Below, piece after piece: positions 5,929-11,142 of a stretch of DNA of 11,142 bases (position 1 is its first letter; each line of letters starts with the position of its first letter). The notes below the pieces were generated by a model. It was not told the origin of the DNA and made no database searches. It worked only from the letters and a program-made list of their open reading frames with translations. Location: assembly GCA_937135995.1 (NCBI GenBank), contig CAKZOF010000367.1, positions 1 through 11,142 of the forward strand. The letters are read 5' to 3'. Origin of the DNA: an uncultured Pyrinomonas sp. (GTDB lineage: Bacteria; Acidobacteriota; Blastocatellia; Pyrinomonadales; Pyrinomonadaceae). Position numbers and translations under genes: made by a program.

Positions 5929-7023
5929 ATGAAAAGAGTTGGTCGCCCCGAGATGAAACAACCGAGCGCGCCTATCACGGAATCACCAGCCGATTCGGCG
6001 CTCGCGCGCTTGATGCGTTATCTTGCGCGCACGGGCCGTGTGGTGGATCGCGAGCGCATCACGGCGCTGACGCCCGATGCTTCCGTGCGTGCCTATTTTC
6101 GCCTCCCGTGGTGCGGAGGCACGGCGGTGGTCGCCGTCTATCCCGAGCCGTTCGATCCCGACGCGCACCCTTTTCTCGATGTGACGCGCCTTTTCACCGA
6201 AGCGGGGCTACCTGTGCCGCAAGTGATCGCCGTCGATGGCGACGCGGGCATCATCGTGCAAGAAGATTTGGGCGACCGTCAACTACGCGCCGTGCTCGAG
6301 GCTGCATCCGACGAGGAGCGCGAGCAGCGCCTCGAAGAGGCGATCGAATTGATCGCGCGCATTCAAGCGGCGACTACACTGGCCGCGGCGCGCAACTCCG
6401 TTTGCAGTCGCGTCGCTTTCGACGAAGCGAAGCTCTTTTGGGAGTTGGAGTTCTTCTGCCAACACTATTTCGGTAGCTTGCGCGGTGAGGAACTGAAAAC
6501 CGACGAAGAACGCCGGTTCAAGGACGAACTGGCGGAACTAGCCCGCGAGCTGGCCCAGCGCCCGCGCGTGCTCTGCCACCGCGATTTTCACGTTTCGAAC
6601 CTGATGGTCGATCGTCAGGGACGTTTGCGCATCATCGATCATCAAGACGCGCGCATGGGGCCGGCGAGCTACGATCTGGTTTCGCTCCTGCTGGACCGGC
6701 AGCAGGCGCCGCCCTCTTTGGCGGAGTTGCGCGAGCGGCGGCTCTTCTTTCTCGAAGCGCGCGCCGCGCGCGGGTTGCCGTTCATCGACCCAGACGAGTT
6801 CGCGCGCGAGTTTCGCTTGACCACGGTGCAGCGTGGGTTGAAAGCGGTCGGCACCTTCTCTTGCCAGACGGCGGTCTACGGGCGCGGCAAAGCTTACGCC
6901 CGTTTCATCCGCCCGACGCTCGAGATCGTCTTGCAAGCGCTCGAGTGGTTAGAGCGTTTTCCCGAGATCCGGCGGCAGATCGCCGCGCGCATCGCCGACC
7001 CGATCGCTGCGGAAGTAATTTGA
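5929..7023 (+). CDS. AmgK-like sugar kinase, aminoglycoside phosphotransferase (APH) fold
   Basis: A cytoplasmic ATP-dependent phosphotransferase. The nearest group I recognise is AmgK (COG3178), which phosphorylates the anomeric position of MurNAc/GlcNAc in peptidoglycan recycling. Seen in order, numbered from the ATG at 5929: an N-lobe start, [10 protein letters not shown] (50-59); EDLGDRQLR (112-120); the Brenner catalytic loop HRDFHVSN (217-224, catalytic D219, metal-ligand N224); and the metal-binding segment [20 protein letters not shown] (235-254, D237). The phrase QDA-GP-YDLVSLL is typical of AmgK. The length of 364 residues is near the usual 340-360. The start is uncertain: neither the ATG at 5929 nor the ATG at 5953 has a good ribosome binding site. 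It is first in a six-gene operon, 20 bases before asnS. AmgK's usual partner, the MurU nucleotidyltransferase, is not seen here, so the substrate is inferred. Confidence 0.85.
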   Translation: MKRVGRPEMKQPSAPITESPADSALARLMRYLARTGRVVDRERITALTPDASVRAYFRLPWCGGTAVVAVYPEPFDPDAHPFLDVTRLFTEAGLPVPQVIAVDGDAGIIVQEDLGDRQLRAVLEAASDEEREQRLEEAIELIARIQAATTLAAARNSVCSRVAFDEAKLFWELEFFCQHYFGSLRGEELKTDEERRFKDELAELARELAQRPRVLCHRDFHVSNLMVDRQGRLRIIDHQDARMGPASYDLVSLLLDRQQAPPSLAELRERRLFFLEARAARGLPFIDPDEFAREFRLTTVQRGLKAVGTFSCQTAVYGRGKAYARFIRPTLEIVLQALEWLERFPEIRRQIAARIADPIAAEVI

Positions 7024-7043
7024 CGCTCAGTCGAGGGAGAAAA

Positions 7044-8381
7044 ATGGGTAGTTCGTTGCTCTTTTCCAAGCCGCAGGTGCGCGTCGCCGATCTACGGCAC
7101 CACGTCGGCGAAGAGGTCACGGTCAAGGGCTGGCTCTACAACGCGCGTTCGAGCGGAAAGATCCTCTTCCCGCAGGTGCGCGATGGAAGCGGCATCGTTC
7201 AGTGCGTGGTCGTCAAGAGCGCCGTGCGGCCCGAAGTGTGGGAGACACTGGACCGCTTGGGCCAAGAATCGTCGCTCGTCGTGCGCGGGCGCGTCCGCGA
7301 AGACGCGCGCGCGCCGGGCGGCTACGAGATCGACGTCGTGGACGCCGAAGTGGTGCAAGCGGCCACCGGCTACCCGATCACACCCAAAGAGCACGGCATC
7401 GAATTTCTGCTCGACCACCGGCACCTGTGGATCCGCTCGCGCCGCCAGCACGCCATCTTGCGCGTGCGCCACACGGTGGTGCGCGCCGTGCGCGATTTCC
7501 TCGACAGCGAGGGATTCATCCTGTGCGACGCGCCGATTCTGACGCCGGCGGCGTGCGAAGGGACGACCACGCTCTTCGAGGTCAACTACTTCGAGGACGA
7601 AAAGGCCTATCTGACGCAATCGGGCCAGCTCTACAACGAGGCGACAGCGGCTGCGTTCGGCCGCGTCTATTGTTTCGGCCCAACGTTTCGCGCTGAGAAA
7701 TCGAAGACGCGCCGCCACTTGACCGAATTCTGGATGGTCGAACCAGAGATGGCCTACGCGACCATCGACGACGTGATGGAGCTGAGCGAGCGCTTCCTGA
7801 CAGCGATCGTCGCGCGCGTGCTCGACGAGCGGCGCGAGGAGCTGAAGACGCTAGAGCGCGACACGACGCCGCTCGAACGGATCGCGCCGCCTTTTCCGCG
7901 TCTTCACTACGACGAGGCCGTGCGCCTGTTGCAGCAGGGCTACGAAAGCGGCGCGCTCGCGACGCGCTTCGAGTGGGGCGGCGATTTCGGCGCGCCCGAT
8001 GAGACGTACCTCTCGCAGCAGTTCGACCGCCCCGTGATGGTCCACCGTTTTCCGGCGGCGGTGAAGGCCTTCTACATGGCGCGCGACCCTGAACGGCCCG
8101 AGCTGGCGCTCGGCGTCGACGTGCTCGCGCCCGAAGGCTACGGCGAGATCATCGGTGGCGGCGAGCGTGCTACGTCGCTCGAGTTTCTCGAAGAGCAGAT
8201 ACGCGCGCACGATCTCCCGCGCGACGCCTTCGAGTGGTATCTTGACCTGCGCCGCTACGGCAGTGTGCCGCACGCTGGCTTCGGCATGGGCATCGAACGC
8301 TGCGTTGCGTGGCTGTGCGGCGTCGAGCACGTGCGCGAGACGATCCCGTTCCCGCGTATGCTCTACCGTTTGCGTCCGTAA
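7044..8381 (+). CDS. asnS: Asparaginyl-tRNA synthetase (class IIb)
   Basis: Charges tRNA-Asn with asparagine at the expense of ATP in the cytoplasm. The product has 445 residues, similar in length and sequence to the Thermus-type enzyme. The N-terminal OB-fold anticodon-binding domain spans about residues 12-110 ([41 protein letters not shown]). The class II core follows: [20 protein letters not shown], motif 1 near [23 protein letters not shown], and [11 protein letters not shown]. Motif 2 is [20 protein letters not shown] and motif 3 is [15 protein letters not shown], followed by the usual tail [12 protein letters not shown]. The [12 protein letters not shown] and [14 protein letters not shown] signatures point to AsnRS rather than AspRS, though a non-discriminating relative cannot be excluded by eye. 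The ATG is preceded by GAGGGAG. A longer in-frame extension upstream lies inside the kinase gene and was not used. The next gene starts five bases after the stop. Confidence 0.96.
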   Translation: MGSSLLFSKPQVRVADLRHHVGEEVTVKGWLYNARSSGKILFPQVRDGSGIVQCVVVKSAVRPEVWETLDRLGQESSLVVRGRVREDARAPGGYEIDVVDAEVVQAATGYPITPKEHGIEFLLDHRHLWIRSRRQHAILRVRHTVVRAVRDFLDSEGFILCDAPILTPAACEGTTTLFEVNYFEDEKAYLTQSGQLYNEATAAAFGRVYCFGPTFRAEKSKTRRHLTEFWMVEPEMAYATIDDVMELSERFLTAIVARVLDERREELKTLERDTTPLERIAPPFPRLHYDEAVRLLQQGYESGALATRFEWGGDFGAPDETYLSQQFDRPVMVHRFPAAVKAFYMARDPERPELALGVDVLAPEGYGEIIGGGERATSLEFLEEQIRAHDLPRDAFEWYLDLRRYGSVPHAGFGMGIERCVAWLCGVEHVRETIPFPRMLYRLRP

Positions 8382-8386
8382 GTAGC

Positions 8387-9082
8387 ATGGAAGAGCGTTT
8401 GCGATCGGAGTTCAACCAGTGGGCGCGTGCAGGCAGCGCCGAGCGGATGGAGCGCGGCCATCTGCCGGTCGGCTTGCAAGCGCTCGCGCGGCTGGGCCTT
8501 CACCGCGCGGCGCGCGCTCTCGATCTCGGTTGCGGCTCGGGGTGGGCCACGCGCTGGATGGCCGCACGGGCCACGGACGGGTTCGCCGTCGGCGTCGATC
8601 TTTCGGACGAGATGGTGCGTCTTGCGCTTCGGCGCAGCGTCGACTTTCGCAACGCCTACTTTTGCGCCGCCAACGCCGAACGCCTGCCTTTTGCCGACCA
8701 GCGGTTCAGTCACGCCTTCTCGATGGAATCGCTTTACTACTACGCCGACATCGCGACCGCGCTGCGCGAGTTATGTCGCGTGCTCGTGCCAGGGGCGCGC
8801 GTCGTCGTGGTGGTCGACCTCTTCCGCGAGAACCGCGCCACGCACGGTTGGGTTGAGCGGTTGAACGTCCCGGTTCACCTGCTTGGCATCGGCGATTACC
8901 ACCGCTTGTTCGCCGCGGCCGGTTTCGTCGAGATCAACGATGAACGCCTCTACGATCCGACGCCGGTGAACGAGGAGTATCCGACGCGCTGGTTTGCGTC
9001 GCGCGCCGACTACTTGAGCTACCGGGCCGAAGGGTCGCTGTTGATCACGGCACGCAAGCCTTGTCACGAAAGGATGAGTTGA
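8387..9082 (+). CDS. Class I SAM-dependent methyltransferase (Methyltransf_11 type)
   Basis: Transfers a methyl group from S-adenosylmethionine to an unknown acceptor. The product has 231 residues. Motif I is ALDLGCGSGWAT (44-55). The acidic residue after strand beta-2 is D71 in GVDLSDEMV. NAERLPFADQRFSHAFSMES (96-115) covers motifs post-I and II. LRELCRVLVPGARVVVVVD (126-144) is motif III, as in the UbiE/COQ5-like group. The C-terminal part contains GDYHRLFAAAGFVEI. There is no membrane segment. Its start lies five bases after the asnS stop and lacks a clear Shine-Dalgarno, so it is probably translated by coupling. The TGA stop shares its last base with the start of the next gene (TGATG). 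Pairing with asnS might suggest a translation-related or small-molecule substrate, but that is only a guess. Confidence 0.88.
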   Translation: MEERLRSEFNQWARAGSAERMERGHLPVGLQALARLGLHRAARALDLGCGSGWATRWMAARATDGFAVGVDLSDEMVRLALRRSVDFRNAYFCAANAERLPFADQRFSHAFSMESLYYYADIATALRELCRVLVPGARVVVVVDLFRENRATHGWVERLNVPVHLLGIGDYHRLFAAAGFVEINDERLYDPTPVNEEYPTRWFASRADYLSYRAEGSLLITARKPCHERMS

Positions 9083-9624
9083 TGGTGCAGCCGATCATTA
9101 CCATCTTCGGTGGTTCCAAGTGCACGGAGAGCGCGCCCGAATACGCGCAAGCCGAGCGCATCGGCGAGTTGTTGGCCGAGCGTGGTTTCACCATCTGCAC
9201 TGGCGGCTACCTCGGCGTGATGGAAGCAGCTAGCCGCGGCGCGCGTCGCCGCGGCGGGCGCGTGCTCGGCATCGTGATGACGCAGTTCACCGCCGAGCCG
9301 AACAAGTACTTGACCGACAAGGTGGCCACGGCCCACTTCTACGAACGGCTTCAGCACTTGATCACGCGCTCGGTCGGTTTCATCGCGCTGCGCGGCGGCA
9401 TGGGGACGGTGACCGAAGTCGCGCTCGTGTGGAACAAGCTCTTGACGCGCGTCATCGAGCCGCGCCCACTGGTGCTGCTGGGCCAGTGCTGGCGTCGCGT
9501 GGTGGATTGCTGGCGCGAAAATCTGGTGGTGAGCGACGAGGACGTGCAGTTGCTCGACTTCGCCGACACGCCGGAACAAGCGGTGGAGATCATCTTGAAC
9601 AGATCGCGAGGGGTGAACCTATGA
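9082..9624 (+). CDS. LOG-family (lysine decarboxylase-like, Rossmann) protein
   Basis: The product has 180 residues. LOG proteins cleave nucleoside 5'-monophosphates to base and ribose 5-phosphate (cytokinin-activating enzymes in plants, PpnN-type in bacteria). Seen: ITIFGGSK (6-13), the nucleotide-binding CTGGYLGVMEAASRGARRRG (39-58), FYERLQHLITR (86-96), which occupies the place of the catalytic arginine segment, and LRGGMGTVTE (103-112). The last corresponds to the family's PGGxGTxxE with Arg104 in place of Pro; Glu112 is kept. Length is typical of the short LOG group. The ATG overlaps the previous stop by one base and has AAAGGA seven bases upstream. The stop overlaps the next ATG by four bases (ATGA). 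Both overlaps indicate translational coupling. Substrate and activity are not established by sequence; older annotations as lysine decarboxylase are misleading. Confidence 0.87.
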   Translation: MVQPIITIFGGSKCTESAPEYAQAERIGELLAERGFTICTGGYLGVMEAASRGARRRGGRVLGIVMTQFTAEPNKYLTDKVATAHFYERLQHLITRSVGFIALRGGMGTVTEVALVWNKLLTRVIEPRPLVLLGQCWRRVVDCWRENLVVSDEDVQLLDFADTPEQAVEIILNRSRGVNL

Positions 9625-10466
9625 CCTGCGCTCGGTGTGGCGCCCCGGTGGTGGAAGGGGCGCGTTTCTGCGGTGTTTGCGGCGCGTCCGTAGCGGTAGC
9701 CAACGCGGCGGCTGGCGAGATCAATCTCGACGCGGATGGCCGTGGCAGCGGCCTCGGTTACAGCTATGAGATACTTCATCAGCCCGCGTTCGCGCTGGCC
9801 GTGGTGCGGCTCGAACCGGAGCAGTCCATTCTCGCCGAAGCGGGCGCCATGGTCGCGATGTCGGCCAACGTCGAACTTCAGTCGCAGATGAAGGGCGGTC
9901 TGCTCGGCGCGCTCAAGCGTGCCGTCGCTGGCGAGTCGGCCTTCATCTCGACCTTCACGGCGCGCGGCGGTCCGGGCGAGGTGGCGCTGGCCCCGGGCGC
10001 GCCGGGCGACATCGCCGCCATCGAGATGCGCGAGCAGACGTTCTTCGTCCAATCGAGTTCTTACCTTGCTGGCGATGCATCGTTGGCGGTGAACACGCGC
10101 TGGGGCGGCGCGCGCTCGTTCTTCAGCGGCGAAGGGCTGTTCATTCTCCAAGTGCAGGGAAGCGGTCTGTTGCTTGTCTCTTCTTACGGCGCGATCCACC
10201 GCAAGCGGCTTGGGCCGAACGAGCGCTACGTCGTTGACACGGGCCACCTGGTCGCGTGGGAGGGGACCATGCAATACACTCTGCGCAAGGCTGCGGCGGG
10301 TTTCTTCCGCAGCTTCGTCAGCGGCGAAGGCATCGTCGCTGAGTTCGCTGGACCAGGTGAGTTGCTGATTCAAACGCGCAACCTCGCCGCGCTCGCCGGA
10401 TTGCTGAAGCCTTTCTTCCCGTCGCAGTCGTCTGGCGGAAGCGTCTTTGGCGGGTTGGATGTTTGA
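9621..10466 (+). CDS. Zinc-ribbon plus AIM24-domain protein (TIGR00266-like)
   Basis: The product has 281 residues. The AIM24 domain is named after a yeast mitochondrial inner-membrane protein; bacterial members have no settled function. The N-terminus is a short zinc ribbon with C3-x2-C6 and C17-x2-C20 (TCARCGAPV, ARFCGVCGA). A linker and the AIM24 beta-sandwich follow from about residue 47 to 268. That part includes YSYEILHQPAFALAVVRLEP, LAEAGAMVAMSANVEL, GESAFISTFTA, IAAIEMREQTFFVQSSSYLA, FILQVQGSGLLLVSSYGAI and YVVDTGHLVAWEGTMQYTL. No signal peptide or transmembrane helix is seen, so a cytoplasmic location is likely. The start is well defined, with GAGGGGTG just upstream and a four-base overlap with the LOG gene. 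It is followed by arginase 37 bases on. Confidence 0.92.
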   Translation: MTCARCGAPVVEGARFCGVCGASVAVANAAAGEINLDADGRGSGLGYSYEILHQPAFALAVVRLEPEQSILAEAGAMVAMSANVELQSQMKGGLLGALKRAVAGESAFISTFTARGGPGEVALAPGAPGDIAAIEMREQTFFVQSSSYLAGDASLAVNTRWGGARSFFSGEGLFILQVQGSGLLLVSSYGAIHRKRLGPNERYVVDTGHLVAWEGTMQYTLRKAAAGFFRSFVSGEGIVAEFAGPGELLIQTRNLAALAGLLKPFFPSQSSGGSVFGGLDV

Positions 10467-10503
10467 AGCGCCGGAGTCGGGTCATCCGGTGGAGCGAAGA
10501 GAG

Positions 10504-11142
10504 ATGGTCACGGCAAGCACGAACCTCGGGGGGACAACGGCGAGGCGCGTCGCCATTCTCGGCGTGCCGCTCAATTTTGGCGGGAGCTTGGCCGGCGTGG
10601 AACTCGGCCCGGCGGCGTTGCGCATCGCCCGCTTGGGCGACCGGATCGCACGCCTCGGCTACGATGTGCGCGATCTGGGCGACCTGCGCATCATGCCGCC
10701 CGCGCGAGCGGCCTCGCCCGATGATCGGGCCAAGTACCTGCGCGAAATCAGCGCCGTTTGCGAAGAGGTCGCCGCCGAAGTGCGGAGCATCCTGCGCGCC
10801 AGCGAGTTTCCGATCATCCTCGGCGGAGATCACTCCATCGCCGCTGGCAGCGTGGCTGGCGTCGCCTCGTTCTTTCACGAACAGGACAAGGCGCTGGGCC
10901 TCATCTGGTTGGATGCCCACGCCGACATGAACACGCCCGAGACCACGCCGACGGGCAACGTGCACGGCATGCCGCTGGCCGCGCTCTTCGGTCACGGAGC
11001 GCGCGAACTGACGCACGTTGCCGGCTACGCGCCCAAGCTCGACCCGCGCTTTTGCGCTCACGTCGGCGCGCGCGATGTCGATCCCGGCGAACGCGAGTTG
11101 ATCCGGCGGCTCGGCGTGCGCTTCTTCACCATGCGTGAAATA
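10504..11142 (+). CDS. Arginase (ureohydrolase family), 3' end outside the window
   Basis: Hydrolyses L-arginine to ornithine and urea with a binuclear manganese centre, in the cytoplasm. The first 213 residues of a usual ~300 are present, and the frame is open to the last base. Seen: VAILGVPLNFGG near the start; ELGPAALR; metal ligand H110 in ILGGDHSIAAGS; metal ligands D137, H139 and D141 in LIWLDAHADMNTPETTP; and substrate-binding N143 and H154 in TGNVHGMPL. The usual SGN-HGMP has Thr for Ser. The final DxD metal pair would lie beyond the edge. MNTPETTPTGNVHGMP matches arginase rather than agmatinase or formimidoylglutamase. The ATG at 10504 has GGTGGAG nine bases upstream. An in-frame ATG at 10459, overlapping the AIM24 gene by eight bases, is an alternative start. 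It is the sixth gene of the operon. rocF would be the usual symbol but is not assigned, since the gene is incomplete. Confidence 0.93.
   Translation, partial: MVTASTNLGGTTARRVAILGVPLNFGGSLAGVELGPAALRIARLGDRIARLGYDVRDLGDLRIMPPARAASPDDRAKYLREISAVCEEVAAEVRSILRASEFPIILGGDHSIAAGSVAGVASFFHEQDKALGLIWLDAHADMNTPETTPTGNVHGMPLAALFGHGARELTHVAGYAPKLDPRFCAHVGARDVDPGERELIRRLGVRFFTMREI

Noticed and set aside
6861..7043. In-frame 61-codon N-terminal extension of asparaginyl-tRNA synthetase
   Set aside because: It lies inside the kinase gene in another frame. The ATG at 7044 has a good ribosome binding site and gives the family's normal N-terminus.
9429..9620. In-frame 64-codon upstream extension of the AIM24 protein
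   Set aside because: It overlaps the LOG gene, and the zinc ribbon begins directly at the ATG at 9621, which has its own ribosome binding site.

Overview
The window is GC-rich bacterial DNA that looks chromosomal. The gene content suggests a Gram-negative bacterium of the Acidobacteriota, perhaps class Blastocatellia. The grounds are an outer-membrane TonB-dependent receptor with an N-terminal carboxypeptidase-regulatory-like domain, a SYLF (YSC84) lipid-binding protein, a zinc-ribbon AIM24 protein, and a short Thermus-like asparaginyl-tRNA synthetase. The assignment rests on recalled family distributions and was not tested by a search.

Left part (1-3540). The window opens inside a XerC/XerD-type tyrosine recombinase (plus strand, 5' end missing). 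It converges with a small DksA/TraR-type regulator (minus strand) whose zinc site has lost one cysteine. Next, also on the minus strand, is an 800-residue FecA-like TonB-dependent receptor. It has a strong Rho-independent terminator after its stop, and upstream a good sigma-70 promoter with a near-consensus Fur box at the start of transcription. This arrangement predicts iron repression.

Middle part (3541-5928). About 0.9 kb without a convincing conventional gene contains a 37-bp imperfect direct repeat at a 70-bp period and a small reading frame behind a very strong ribosome binding site. The protein-like sequence of that small frame lies one frame away from its start codon. Then comes a secreted SYLF-domain protein (plus). 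It converges, with a single base between the stops, on a one-helix membrane protein of unknown function (minus). The 0.3 kb before the next gene carries divergent promoters.

Right part (5929-11142). Six tightly packed plus-strand genes form a probable operon: an AmgK-like sugar kinase of the aminoglycoside-phosphotransferase fold, asparaginyl-tRNA synthetase, a class I SAM-dependent methyltransferase, a LOG/lysine-decarboxylase-like protein, a zinc-ribbon AIM24 protein, and arginase, which runs off the right edge. Gaps are 20 and 5 bases, then overlaps of 1 and 4 bases, then 37 bases (or an 8-base overlap). The products span cell-wall sugar salvage, translation, nucleotide-related chemistry and arginine catabolism, so no single shared pathway is evident. 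I see no complete novel defence or mobile system. The best leads are the frame-disrupted mini-gene, the CRISPR-like repeat pair and the composition of the operon.
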